Shown piece after piece: positions 1-11,699 of a stretch of 64,000 bases of DNA. The stretch covers positions 7,842,001-7,906,000 of the forward strand of contig NC_134017.1 in assembly GCF_040712315.1 (NCBI RefSeq), in the 5' to 3' direction. The DNA is from Castanea sativa. Lineage: Eukaryota; Streptophyta; Magnoliopsida; Fagales; Fagaceae. Position numbers and translations under genes: made by a program. Positions within the stretch are counted from its first letter, which is position 1; every line of letters starts with the position of its first letter. The notes below the pieces were generated by a model. It worked only from the letters and a program-made list of their open reading frames with translations. It was not told where the DNA came from and made no database searches.

Positions 1-1189
1 ACAAAAAATTAGTAGGTGCCTCTATGAATGTTATACACTAAGGTTCTGTTTGTTTTGGCTTAGAAATATCAGCTTCTTTTCACCATCATCTTATGTAAAT
101 CTTTTTAATGCCTCACTTTTTCTAAGAATAGTTGTACTGTTCTACAGGTTATTTTTCAACAAAGTAAGGCAGTCAAAATAAGCTCATCCAACACACACTC
201 GTGAAAATTTATTCAATACTACTTTATGAACATATTTATTCACTTATTACAAAAGGAGCTTAGGATTTTGATTATTAAAATGGGTTATCCTCAAAGTTAC
301 ACCAGGCTAGAAGGGTATGACAATACCAACATCAGCTTCACCGTTTAAACATATACCTTGGCTGGCTTCCTAGTGAAGTATTTCACCATCAAGCTTGTAA
401 ACAAGGAGGTCCTTTAGTCTTTCAGAGAGTTCAGCACAATTCAATGATGTGCAGAAAAATCATTAGTAATTGTTACTTTAATGGGAAAACTAGAACACAC
501 CCACATGCTCTTAAGTAATCAGAACCAAATGTGGAAATTTTGTAATAATTAAATGAGACGTCTTCTGTACCTAAACAAAAGATAGGTACTAAAAACCCAA
601 ATAATGCAGTTATGCTCAAAAAAACAAAAATGTGTTGTACATATAAACCTTTCTCTTTTATTCTCGTCACAAATTCATAAGTTTTATTATAAAAATTAAA
701 ATGCCATAAATTGCATTCTAGCTATGTTAATAGTGGCATAAGTAAAAACAGTTTATTGTTAACAATTTGATAAAAAAACTAACCATGAAAAAAACCAACT
801 TATTAAATACTAGGGAGAAGCAGTTCTATAATTATTGAAGACAGCAAGGTCAACAAGAAAAATCAAATGTAAGTGTCAGATGATGGAAATGTGGAGAGCC
901 TCTACACCACAAAATGCAGAAGAGAGTGGCGATACATGATCATGCATATCAAATTAAGTGCAGCAGACAATGCAAAGCAATGTTGCCACCAAAGGAAACC
1001 TAAGGAATTTAACAATTGTTGGACAAGCAACTCAGCAGAAGACAACAATATAGATTTCTGGATTTTGATGTTTTCTTGTAATACAAAATATATCGAAGCT
1101 CAACAAGTACATATACTCTAGTACATTAAGAAAAAACTTGATGGTTTTGCGATCAAATCTGGGTGTAGAAACATTCTAATTTGATTCCA

Positions 1190-1870
1190 GTACAGAGACT
1201 ATGACATGGGGCCCTGCTTATATGTGCAATTGTAACGAATTTTGTAACAATCAAACATATTTGACAGTTCTGTCTTAGAACAGGAACCCAGTTGAAGCCT
1301 TCTCATCCGGCCTTTGATGCGGCAAGGGTCGATTTGATGTTATTGGGTAATGTATTCAGGAAATTTTTTGAAACATTAACCTTATAATTAAAAGAACACC
1401 GATTAGTTCTTACCACACAAGGAGATTAAACTGGAGGGCATAAGTCCAGCTTGGAGGACATCCTTGTACTTCTAGAGATATTGATCCCTTTTTTTTTCCC
1501 ATATATCATAGTATTTGTTACCAGCAACATGCCATCCAAATACTAAAATAAGAATTGATCACAATCTAGCACTTTCTTGCAGTAAAATAATCTAAACCTC
1601 TATATGTGTTACCTCCAATACAATGACTTCCAATCAAGGCCCTGTCGAGTATCAATCAAAACTGAGAACTTCACATAACCTTTATAATCAATTTGGTTTC
1701 CAAGGTTTCAACCCAAATAATGTCATGTTTTAGGTTACAAACTGGTTGAATTCCTTGTTTAGCTGCAATAAGAATGGCATTCAAAAAAGAACATACACTA
1801 TTTTAGATTTAGAGCTTTAACCTCAATGAAAAGAAGCCAAGATATTCTAGAAGGTATTAACAGCATCAAA
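1190..1870. other. Block in copies A and B but missing from copy C
   Basis: The two large duplicates share this block (copy B about 35,555-36,238). The SET-like copy C jumps directly from 'ttgattcca' to 'gagcatattatc' at about 33,405. Either A and B carry an insertion of roughly 0.7 kb or C has a deletion. On the plus strand both copies read a short peptide-like stretch (GTQLKPSH..DAARVDLMLLG) at about 1,284-1,365 and 35,655-35,730. I cannot assign it to a family. Confidence 0.5.
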
Positions 1871-1884
1871 GCTTGCAAGTAATC

Positions 1885-1990
1885 TTTTTGTTTTATTGGT
1901 AAGTTACACATATGGGTGGGTCATGAACCCTCAATCTCACTTGCCACCTTGTTCTTAAAAGAGGGAAATGCTAATTCGCAACATTGAAGT
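1885..1990 (-). mobile_element. Short SINE-like retroposon insertion
   Basis: A 106-bp body is flanked by near-identical 12-bp repeats, ttgcaagtaatc (1,873-1,884) and ttgcaagaaatc (1,991-2,002). The left edge is T-rich on the plus strand, i.e. an A-rich tail on the minus strand. The minus strand contains a box-B-like 'gggttcatgaccc'. The sequence is absent from the equivalent position in copy B (about 36,240), although that site also differs by a small indel. Confidence 0.55.
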
Positions 1991-2828
1991 TTGCAAGAAA
2001 TCTAACAACTACAGCATATTATCTTTCCAAAAAAATATATAAAATCAACATTTCATCTAAGAATATTAATTTAGAAGTAAAAAGGTTAAAAATTATAGAA
2101 CGAATCACATCACAAACACAAAAACATGATTTCAAGAAAGGCCTTATAGAAGCTAGAGATAACAAACTCCCAATGAGTATTCTGGAAACAGTAATTAAAA
2201 GCTCATTGAAGATGCCTTTCCAAAAAATCAATTTAAGTATCCCCAAGGCATCTTCCCCTCCACTTCGCTACCCAAATGTAGATTTCTTTTGTTGACACTT
2301 CAGTTCAAAAGTGATTGGATGTTAACTTCAACTCTACTTGAATAACTTTAAGTATTTTAAATAGTTAAATTTGTTTAAGGAAACAATTAAAGAAGTTAGG
2401 GTACTCAATGGACAAATCAAAAGATCATTCCTTTGAAATCCCCCTACTTCAAGGGTGAGCCACAGGAAAATTCAAAGATCCTAAACATCTCAAGCTACAC
2501 TCACACAACTTCAAGCTCATAATGCAACATTGGAAATGGGTTTTTTATTACAAACAGATCTTACCAAGAAAGTCTGTAGGTTGGCCATTCCTGCCAACAG
2601 CAAAACCAAAGCCACTCTGACAAGGAGCATTTATTGGTTGTGGAGGCAGTTCTTGAGCCTCACCTATCATTTTAGTATAAGGCAGAAGAATTTCATTTAT
2701 ACACATGGAGAAACTTTTAATCTGAGCATAAATGTTTTCTTGGACCTGCTTCGTTGATAAGTAAGAGAAGCTTTACAAGCCATTTCATTGAACTCCTCTG
2801 CTTTTACCTCATCAGCATCCCTTCCCAA

Positions 2829-4367
2829 ACAGTTAATGATTAAAAAAAATGAGATTAAAGGACAACCAATGAAGTAGTACACTGAATGACAAAGGTAGCA
2901 TAAATTCACATGAAGCTAAGTTATGTCACATCTACTATTATTTGTCTATTATCACCTTGCAAGTAATTCAACTTTTTCAATAATTAAGATTTAAGAAGTT
3001 CTGAAACCAAAATAGGCACAAAATATATATTTAATAGTGGTGATCTAACCTAAAATTCTTAATCATTATAATACTACATTCACTTCTATCTTTAAATACC
3101 ATAGAGACAGGAACTAGAAAATAGTTGATGCCTAACCATGAACTTTATATGCTAAGGTTCTGTTTGTTTTAGATTAAAATGTAAATTTAATTTCAACAAA
3201 CAACTTATGAAAAGTTTTTTGAAGCCTCACTTTTTTTAACTATAGTTGTATTTTTAAACAAAGTAAGTTAGTCAAAATAAGGCCATCCAAACACAATCTC
3301 AATGATAATTTACCACTTCTTTCAAGTAAATTTAAAATTAAAAAATAAATAAAAATAAAAATAAAAATCCTTAACTAATGCATTCACCTATTACAAATAG
3401 ATATGACATAATATATGACAATTGATAGGGTTGAAACTTAGGGAATAGTCTTTTTTTATCATTATTATTATTATTGGTATATTATGCATTCATAAAGTTT
3501 TGAATCAAAACCTTACCCTCTATCTCATTATTATGGAAGAGGAAGTCATTTGAGGTAGATCTCATTGTTATGGTAAATTTGCTTTAATTAATTTGACCAT
3601 AACATCAAAACCCATACAATTTCTACTTCAAACATAATCATGTATATCAACATAATTGGGTAAAACATTCATTCAAGAGGTTAATAAAAACCAATATCAA
3701 ATGGTCTACACTATTGATATGGTCCCTATCTTTTCACATACATACAATATCCTTAGTGAAACTGGCCAGTACCAATAGCCGCATATAGTTCGTATGCAGA
3801 GGTAACAAACAAGATAATTCAGATGACAAGGTCATAGTTACACTAACCTGGTATAGAAACAATTTATTTATATCTGCTTCTAATTGTAATTGTCTTGGAT
3901 TGCAAGAGTTTTCACAACCTGTGAATATTTTTTGCAAAAGAGCAAAAGGGTCATACAAAAGCACAAAAAAGAAGAAGAAGAAGAAGAAGAAGAAGAAGAT
4001 AAGAAAGTATAGCATAAGTGAAAGAAAGTTTTAAACTTTATTGAGTAGAGTTTATTGACTAATATTGTTATCAAAACCCAACTCAATTCAAAGTCAATCA
4101 TAGATTTGGTTCAATTGAGTAGAGTTTGTTGGTTCCAAAATGAGAAACCCATTTTTAAAATAGGGAACAGTATTTTCAGTAAAACTATTATGTCATAAAC
4201 CAAGGCTAAAGTTATGTCATATTTGTGAAATAAAAACCAAATGACTATCACATTTAGCTATGAATTAAATTGTATATTAAAAGTAGTTGACTACAACAAT
4301 AACATCAAAGAAACAATATTCAAGACATATAACTTGAAGCAATACCTTGTGGCTAGATTACAATGCC
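2829..4367. other. Spacer between SET-like fragment and RLP gene
   Basis: No gene seen. It contains a block at about 3,154-3,330 resembling the start of the window and 34,430-34,540 (ends 'tctgtttg...ccaaacaca', MITE-like), short ATT and AAAT runs, and a (GAA)n microsatellite at about 3,968-4,000 that is also present, shorter, at 38,131-38,160. Closely matches the spacer 37,000-38,502. Confidence 0.6.
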
Positions 4368-6974
4368 TCACTTACTAAGGCATACTCTTAGCTTTTCCAG
4401 TAAATTCATCTTTATCATTGTAGTCACATAAATCCAATCTTTTATTTCATCCGTAAATCTAAAATAAGCATGCCTCCAAGTCCTATTAAAGAAGAGAGCT
4501 CCACAAATTGCCCAAAAGCCAGTTGCAAATCCAACTCCCATACCAATGTAAAAGCTGGAGTTTTCAGAATCATCTTCAACACTGCCAATTGGTGATTTAT
4601 TCAAAGATTGTTCCTCAATTGTGCAGCTTTTTGGAAGAGGATCACCACATAACTGAGGATTTCCAATGTACCTAAGGGCATCAAATGATTGAAGCTGGGT
4701 GCTTGAAGGAATTCTACCCGAGAGGTTGTTGTATGACAAGTCCAAGAGACTAAGAAATGTCAAATTAGACATGCTTGGAGGAATTTCACCCGATAAATGA
4801 TTTCGTGAGAGATCAACTGACTCTAACTCTTTCATACTCCCAATTTTTTCTGGTATCTTTCCAATCAAATGATTTCGAGACAAATTCAAAAAACGTAATT
4901 CGGAAAGATCTGAAATTTCAACAGGGATTGATCCGGACAATTTGTTACTTGAAAGGTCTATGAGCCTAACTAATTTAAGGTTCTCTTTGTATTCCATTTC
5001 TTTCCCTTTGGGAACCAGCTGAACATTCTCAACATAATATTCATTTATGTACAAATACTGAAAAGACATAGAAAAAAATGAAATATCATAGGAATCTGGG
5101 AATGCCATGGCGCTAATATTTTTCAAGCAGTTTGGTATGGATCCTGATAGGCTATTATTGGCAAGATCCAATACTCTAAGAGAAGAAAGTTGGCATATTT
5201 GTTGAGGTATATAACCCTTGAATTCACTTGATCTTAGACGGAGAATTGTAAGATTTGTCAATTCTCCAATCCATAGTGGTATGATGGACAAATGATTATT
5301 ACCCATATCAATAAGCCTCAAATTTGAGCATTTTTTCAACGATGAAGGAATATCTCCATAGATGCTATTGTTTTGTAAACGCAATGATTGGAGGTTAACC
5401 AAAGCCCCCATGGAGTAGGGAATTCCACCTACTAGATTATTGCTCCCTAAGTTTAAATGGATCAAAGACGGCCAATACTTCCAGCAGTGAGAAAGTTCTC
5501 CTGATAAGAGATTGTTTGATGCATCTAAAACCTCTAATTTATTCTTTCTCATTTTCTTTTGGCATAAGAAAGTAGAAATGGGTCCATAAAATGAGTTGTT
5601 AGCTATAATGAGCACTTGGACAGTAGAACTCAGAAAAATGTCTGATACATTACATTCTATGTGGTTGTCAGAGAGATTGATATATGTAATGTTTGAAGTC
5701 CAATTCCAGAACCAACCCGGAGCTTTGCCTGAAATTCCTGACATGGACATATCTAATAAACTGAGGGATTTTTGTGATTGTAGCCATGAAGGAAAATTAG
5801 GACCTATCTTAATTGAGCTCATGCGGGCATAGTAAAGTTGGAAGGGGGGAACCCAATTGGAATTGACATTAAAGAACAAAGGTGCTTCAGACATATAGAG
5901 ATCCTTTAATTTTGAGAGTTTTCTGAAATGCCCTTCATCTACGGTACCCGTTAAAGAATTTTCTGAGACAAACAACGTCTCTAACTTAGAGAGAAGCCCA
6001 AGACTCTTTGGAATGGTGCCATTCAACTGATTTTGGTCGAGGTATAATGCTCTCATACGAGATAAATTCCCGACGGAAGAAGGTATAGGACCATTTAAAG
6101 AATTAATTCCGAGATCAAGATGTTCTAATTTCTCTAAATTGAAAATGCTAGGCGGTATATTGCCTTTCAAAGAATTGTTGTACAGGTAAAGCTCTAAGAG
6201 GCTTGTACTGAGATTAGAGAACCAATTAGGTATCTCATGATTGAAATGATTTCCAAGAAGAGAAAGGAGTCGAAGAGACGTGAAATTGACAAATCCAAGA
6301 GATGGATTCAGGCTATCAAGCTGGCAATTGTACAAGTATAGCTCTGAAAGAGATGGGAACTTACTCATTATTTGAAGCCAATCAACTTCTCTGTGAAGGT
6401 CAGCATCGCCCAGGTCAAGGTGTTGAACGGCAGAGAGACCAGACATCCAACGAAGGTTATCTACATAGAGGTCGGAATTAGATCCAAGTGACAGATAGCG
6501 AAGGCTTGAAAGGTTCCCAAGCTGATGAGGAATGAGTCCACAGAAGTTAGCACCAAAGAGGTCAAGATGTGTGAGACTGAACATTGAACCAAGGAAAGTT
6601 GGGATTGGAGTGCAATTAAAGTCATTGTCACTCAAATCCAAGTAATTCAAATGTTCTAATTGGAGCAACGAACCACTAATCTCACCGCCTAACCTCGAAT
6701 GATTGAGGTGGAGCTCAGAGACTCGGCCAATTTTGTTGTCGCAGAAAACTCCGTCCCAAATACAGCAATCTTTATGGTCAGACCAGGATGAGAGGACGTG
6801 GTCTTGATCAGTGAGACCACGTTTGAGGGTTAGAAGGGCTTGCTTGTCTTTTTCATTGCAAGAGACATTTGAGATTGACTCTGCTTTGAAGAAGAAGAAG
6901 CTTAGACTGAAGGCAATGGGAAGGAACCATACTAAAAAAAGAACATGATGAAGAGTTGCAAAAGAGGCGGCCAT
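4368..6974 (-). CDS. Leucine-rich-repeat receptor-like protein (RLP, EIX2-like class), intact
   Basis: An uninterrupted 868-aa single-exon frame, normal for this plant class. Layout: signal peptide about 1-32; LRR N-terminal cap about 37-90 with paired cysteines (CNEKDKQALL, DCCIWDGVFCD); a long run of plant extracellular LRRs (LxxLxLxxNxLxGxIP); a non-LRR island about 620-680 (containing EYYVENVQL, KGKEMEY); further LRRs; C-terminal cap NPQLCGDPLPKSC; an acidic stretch; one transmembrane helix about 808-829 (FYIGMGVGFATGFWAICGAL). The cytoplasmic tail of about 39 residues has no kinase, and YFRF could serve as a YxxPhi sorting motif. Such proteins sit in the plasma membrane and usually signal with SOBIR1/BAK1-type partners in defence; the ligand is unknown. 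The ATG at 6,972-6,974 gives the signal peptide directly. Confidence 0.93.
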   Translation of the reverse strand: MAASFATLHHVLFLVWFLPIAFSLSFFFFKAESISNVSCNEKDKQALLTLKRGLTDQDHVLSSWSDHKDCCIWDGVFCDNKIGRVSELHLNHSRLGGEISGSLLQLEHLNYLDLSDNDFNCTPIPTFLGSMFSLTHLDLFGANFCGLIPHQLGNLSSLRYLSLGSNSDLYVDNLRWMSGLSAVQHLDLGDADLHREVDWLQIMSKFPSLSELYLYNCQLDSLNPSLGFVNFTSLRLLSLLGNHFNHEIPNWFSNLSTSLLELYLYNNSLKGNIPPSIFNLEKLEHLDLGINSLNGPIPSSVGNLSRMRALYLDQNQLNGTIPKSLGLLSKLETLFVSENSLTGTVDEGHFRKLSKLKDLYMSEAPLFFNVNSNWVPPFQLYYARMSSIKIGPNFPSWLQSQKSLSLLDMSMSGISGKAPGWFWNWTSNITYINLSDNHIECNVSDIFLSSTVQVLIIANNSFYGPISTFLCQKKMRKNKLEVLDASNNLLSGELSHCWKYWPSLIHLNLGSNNLVGGIPYSMGALVNLQSLRLQNNSIYGDIPSSLKKCSNLRLIDMGNNHLSIIPLWIGELTNLTILRLRSSEFKGYIPQQICQLSSLRVLDLANNSLSGSIPNCLKNISAMAFPDSYDISFFSMSFQYLYINEYYVENVQLVPKGKEMEYKENLKLVRLIDLSSNKLSGSIPVEISDLSELRFLNLSRNHLIGKIPEKIGSMKELESVDLSRNHLSGEIPPSMSNLTFLSLLDLSYNNLSGRIPSSTQLQSFDALRYIGNPQLCGDPLPKSCTIEEQSLNKSPIGSVEDDSENSSFYIGMGVGFATGFWAICGALFFNRTWRHAYFRFTDEIKDWIYVTTMIKMNLLEKLRVCLSK

Positions 6975-7049
6975 GGTAACGAATTGAAGGAAGGGAAGTT
7001 TGAAGGAAGAAAAGCTGAAGTGTGGGCATATAGTTATTAGAGCTCATCG

Positions 7050-7076
7050 TAATATATATATATATATATATATATA
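7050..7076. promoter_or_regulatory. (TA)n tract upstream of the intact RLP
   Basis: A TA dinucleotide run about 80-100 bp upstream of the ATG at 6,974, where a TATA region would be expected for a minus-strand gene. The broken twin has only a short 'ataatatata' here (about 41,204-41,213), so the promoter-proximal TA repeat has expanded or contracted between copies. A role is inferred from position only. Confidence 0.35.
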
Positions 7077-7080
7077 GTGA

Positions 7081-7849
7081 TTCTTCAAACCCTTCCTCCT
7101 TTTCCTTATTATTATATTATTTTAATCAAGACCTTGTCTTGTTGACTTGTGCTTTTAAATCCTTGTGATGTGCCTGTGGAATACCATTTAGTGGCCTATG
7201 ATATGATGGTGGAATTAACATTTGATTCAAAATTTTCACGCTAAAGGTTGGTTTTTGGTGAAGAATTTTTAATTACAGTGTTGTTGATATAATAATTAAG
7301 CAATGTTAAGTTACCGATTGTCCTAAAAATTTAAATTTTTTAGAATCTATAAAATTTATTCATTTAACACACAATTCAAATAAGCAATGAGCCTTGTCTG
7401 AAGGTTAGAAAATGAGAGTATATCATAAATGCACATCCAAAATTTAGAAAATATGATAATTTTAGAAACTTGTCCAAAAGCAAAGGGCATGGTAGTACAC
7501 AACATTTTTAATATCAATTTAATAAAATTCGGTCAATCAGATGTCACTAGAGAAAAATATTTTTTCTCATCAAGTTTGGGGTGGAGTGTGGAGAGGGCAA
7601 ATACCCTTTTAATTTTAATGAAGACTTTTGATTGGATGACTTGAACCAAATGCCAAAGACTAATTACTCGTGTTTGGTACTGCTTTTTAAACAACAGTTT
7701 TTAGTGTTTAAACAACAATAACACTTCTGACATGTATTTTAATAACACTTAAATACGTATTTCTATAACACTGAAAACTAAACAACAATACTTAAGCATT
7801 GCTCCCAAACGTTTGCCAATGTACCTCTCACAATTTGCCTGTAAGTTGT
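7081..7849. other. RLP 5' flank, no gene
   Basis: No coding sequence recognised. 7,081-7,150 resembles the flanks of the other RLPs (41,635-41,700; 22,080-22,150). 7,240-7,520 is a degenerate relative of the repeat at 23,690 ('gcaatgagccttgt'). 7,670-7,830 starts with 'gtgtttggtactgc' and ends with 'gctcccaaacg', which hints at a small hAT-type MITE. Confidence 0.4.
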
Positions 7850-10800
7850 TTTTTTTTAAATAAAAAATACTCCAATAATGATTAAGCTTGTAAAGTGTTT
7901 GATAAAATTGCTTGAAGAAAGGCCTTTTTCCATGAGCATAGTATCAGTGTATATGGCTTTGTTCTAACCTTCCACACGTTTAGCAAAAAAGTATTGCTCA
8001 TGATTAAAAAATCTCATGTATGTGCTTTTCAATTCTTCTTTAATGCATATGAGTTACTGTTTAGTGGCCTTACTAACATGATTGCACCCTTCCAAAAAAA
8101 CACACGATTGCAGTGTAATTACCATTTCAGGGGTAGATAGAGTGGAACCCCATATGTTCAATAACCAACTATAACATTCCTAACCTGCCAATTACTGCTA
8201 TTGTTGCCACACATGTATTGGCATTTCAAAGACGCTAACACCATTGCTTCAAGGATTCCATCCCCTAGAAGGAATTCCCCTTTTCTTCCAATACCTCTAT
8301 TGTCCTTCATGCTTACAGAATTGAAACAAGAAGAGATTATCTAAATTTTTAGAATGGAGTTCTTTTGCAATGTTAACAGAGTTGATAATGCTGCTGATTT
8401 GATTTTGAATATGCTTCCTACAGGCAACATGCTCCTTCTATAGGCAGCCTGCAAGTATTTGGTTCAAATTTCATGCTAAAGGATGATTTTTTGCTTAACT
8501 ATTTTTTCCATTATAGTGCTATTGATACTTGATACAATAATTAAGCAATGTGCTTCTTACGTCAAGAATACACATCCAGAAATTCATGTGGAGGACATTT
8601 TTTTGGAACATAATTAGGCTCATGATGGTGAAAAATCTCATGTGTATGCATGTGTGCTCTTAATGGCATAATTCCCTTAGTGATGGTAAGCCAAACCCCA
8701 CTAGATCAATACTTGCCAAAGACAAGTGATGAGTTGTGCTAAGTTCATTGGACGAAATAAAAATTCCATGTTCCACTATCCTTCGATTATTGCAATTTAC
8801 TACACGCTATGTTTTCTAATAAAGTAATCAAAGTGGAAAGAAATAAGACATATAGTATATTACAATTGGTGGAGCAAAAACTTAAATACTCATAGTGGAA
8901 CAAAGGACTATCATTCCACTTGACAATCATTTTTACATAAACCACATAGATTTTCTTCATCAGTATCAATGTTATCGACTTTTTGGCTTCTTTTGCTTTA
9001 ATCCCCACCCCATCCTAGAGTGGGGGGTGACTTGTTAACCATTACACATTTTCTACCGTATGACATAATTTTTATGTAAGACCATGTGTCAAATGTCTAA
9101 CTTCTAGATGTCGTGTTCTCTGTATTATATTTTTTTCAACAATAATCATTGATGAGCCAAATAAAGTTGAATCCCTTGAAAACTTTGAATGCCGAATAGT
9201 TTATTTTCTTTTCACCTTCTTTCACCTTGAACTTTTATTTATTTACACTAACCTGAATTAAAGGAAGTGGAGGTAGATTTACTTGATATCTATATATTTC
9301 TAAAAGTTGATGCATAGTATTTACAGTTTGCCTATAAGGTGTTTTTTTATTTATTTATTAAAATATAAAAAATACTCCAATAATGATTAAGCCTGTAAGG
9401 TGTTTGATAAAATTGCTTGAAGAAAGTTGGCTTTTTTCCATGTGCATAGTATTAGTGTATATGGCTTTGTTCTAACCTTCCGCACATTTAGCAAAAAAGT
9501 ATTGCCCATGATTAAAATCTCATGTATGTGCATTTCAATTCTTCCTTTATGCATAGGAGTTACTGTTTAGTGGCCTTACTAACATGATTGCACCCTTCAA
9601 AAAACACACACGATTGCAATATAATTACCATTTTAGGGTAGATAGAGTGGAACCCCATATGTTCAATAACCAACCATAACATTCCTAACCTGCCAATTAC
9701 TGCTATTGTTGCTACACATGTATAGGCAGCCTGCAAGTATTTGGTTCAAATTTCATGCTAACGGATGGTTTTTTGGTTAACTATTGTTTCCATTATAGTG
9801 TTATTTATATTTGATACAATAATTAAGCAATGTGCTTCTTGGGTCAGGAATACACATCCAAAAATTCATATGGAGGACATTTGTCCGGAACATAAGGCTC
9901 ATGATGGTGAAAAATCTCATGTGTATGCATGTGTGCTCTTAATGGCATAATTCCCTTAGTGATAGTAAGCCAAACCTCACTAGATCAATACTTGCCAAAG
10001 ACAAGTGATGAGATGTGCTAAGTTCATTGGACGAATTAAAAATTCCATGTTCCACTTTATCCTTTGCTTACTGCAATTTACTACACGCCAGGTTTTCTAA
10101 AAGAGTAATCAAAGTGGAAGAATTGGTGGAGCAAAAAATTAAATACTCATAGTGGAACAAAGGACTATCATTACACTTTACAATCATTTTTCACATAAAC
10201 CACATAGATTTTCTTCATCAGTATCAATGTTATTGACTTTCTGGCTTCTTTTGCTTTAACCCCCACCCCATCCTAGAGTGCGGGGTGACTTGTTAACCAT
10301 TAACCATTTTCTACCGTATGGCATAATTTCATGTAAGACCATGTGTCAAATTTCCAACTTCTAGATGCCGTGTTCTTTGTATTATACTTTTTCAACAATA
10401 ATCATTGATTAGCCAAATAAAGTTAAATCCCTTGAAAACTTTGTATGCCTTATATTTTATTTTATTTTCACCTTCTTTTTCCTTGAACTTTTATTTATTT
10501 ACACTAACCTGAACTAAAGGAAGTGGAGGTAGATTTACTTGATATTGATTTGAATTGTGAAACGAAAAATTATTATAGTTATATAATGATAATTTTTCTG
10601 TTGGTGATATCATTGCAACTAAGGAATGATGACTCCACAAAAACTAGCAAATGAAATAATGGTTAAATGGTCACCGTTTCAAAAGATGGTCACCCCTACA
10701 CACCCTTAGCATGAAGGTCACTCAACAAATATAAGTTCTTCTGAGGTGTTTTTCAAAATATGGGATAATTATTCCCTACATTCTCTTCTTCCAGTGGAGT

Positions 10801-11640
10801 TAGTGTTCTTGATACATGATACAATAATTTAAGCAATATGCTTGTTAGGTCAAGAATACACATCTAGAAATTCATGTGGAGGACATTTGTCCGGAACATA
10901 AGGCACATGATGGTGAAAAATCTCACGCATATGTATGTATGCTCTTAATGGCATAATTCCCTTAGTGATATTAAGCCAAACCTTGCTAGATCAATATTTT
11001 CTAAAGACAATTGATGAGATGTTCTAGGTTCATTGGATGAATAAAAATTTCATATTCCATTTCATCCTTCGTTTATTGCAATTTACTATACGCCACGTTT
11101 TCTAATAAAGTAATCAAAGTGGAAAGAAATAAGACCCATAGTATATTACATTTGGTGGTGCATAAAATTGAATACTCATAGTGGAACAAAGGACTATCAT
11201 TCCACTTAACAATCATTTTGCACATAAACTACATAGATTTTCTTCATTTGTATCAATGTTATCGACTTTCTAGCTTCTTCTGCTTTAACCTCCACCCCAT
11301 CTAAGGGTGGAGGTGACTTGTTAACCATTACACATTTTCTATCGTGTGACATAATTTTCATGTAAGACCATATGTCAAATGTCCAACTTCTAGATGTTGG
11401 GCTCTTTTAATTATATCTTCTCAACAATATTCATTGATGAGCCAAATAAAGTTGAATCCCACTAGTAATATTGAAAACTTTGTCTGCCTAATAGTTGATT
11501 TTTTTCCACCTTCTTTTGCCTTTAACTTTTATTTATTTACACTAACCTGAACTAAAGGAAGTGGAGGTAGATTTACTTGATATTGTTGTAAATTGTGAAA
11601 CGAAAAATTATTGTAGTTATATAATGATAATTTTTCTAGA
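7850..11640. repeat. Triplicated flank unit (~0.8-1.5 kb direct repeats)
   Basis: Three direct copies: about 7,850-9,335, 9,345-10,600 and 10,800-11,640. Shared words include 'ctccaataatgattaagc', 'gtgtatatggctttgttc', 'gcaatgtgcttctt' and 'tgtgctcttaatggcataa'. Copy 2 lacks about 220 bp present in copy 1 (around 8,222-8,438), joining at a short 'tataggca'-like homology. Copy 3 lacks the first third. 8,110-8,400 is a degraded relative of 22,500-22,965, so this is the common upstream flank of the RLP family. Confidence 0.85.
10655..10760 (+). mobile_element. Truncated SINE-like fragment
   Basis: The words 'acacacccttagca', 'aatataagtt' and 'tgaggtgt' match the head of the better preserved SINE at 23,485-23,645. 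No tail and no clear target-site duplication are visible, so this is a remnant. Confidence 0.4.
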
Positions 11641-11699
11641 TGCTAGTGATATCTATGCAACGAAGGAAAGGTGACACCACACAAACTGGTAAAGGAAAA

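Larger units (their letters stand above)
301..2828 (-). pseudogene. SET-domain-like protein fragment, copy A
   Basis: Two exon remnants on the minus strand. Exon 1 (about 2,565-2,828) encodes KASLTYQ and ends at a consensus splice donor (GTAAGA) just below 2,565. A one-base deletion relative to copy B (CAGAAG to CGAAG in the QQK codons) throws it out of frame. Exon 2 (about 301-446) reads AELSERLKDLLVYKLDGE, then a stop where copy B has K, then EASQ, NGEADVG and a stop. The fuller copy at 32,190-34,297 carries downstream motifs ([21 protein letters not shown]) that I recall from a plant SET-domain protein family; that assignment is from memory. Non-functional here. Confidence 0.55.
1..7080. 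repeat. Segmental duplication, copy A (SET-like fragment + RLP)
   Basis: About 7 kb that reappears in the same orientation at about 34,430-41,225. Long stretches align almost base for base: the non-coding part 120-3,330 with 34,430-37,480, the intergenic spacer 3,330-4,367 with 37,480-38,502, and the RLP gene with 38,503-41,110. The first 110 bases resemble the sequence at 3,154-3,240 (both contain aggttctgtttgtttt), which suggests that another unit ends just left of the window. Homology fades just upstream of the RLP promoter. Confidence 0.9.

Noticed and set aside
873..1121. 82-codon plus-strand ORF, repeated at 35,183-35,392
   Set aside because: Lies in the non-coding part of the SET-like duplicate. 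Reading frames are not conserved among the three copies.
3734..4101. Minus-strand frames with poly-Phe/Ser stretches
   Set aside because: Products of the (GAA)n microsatellite and the RLP 3' spacer, with no motif.
4775..5832. Plus-strand ORFs across the intact RLP (and again at 39,731-40,942)
   Set aside because: Antisense shadows of the LRR repeats with no independent support.
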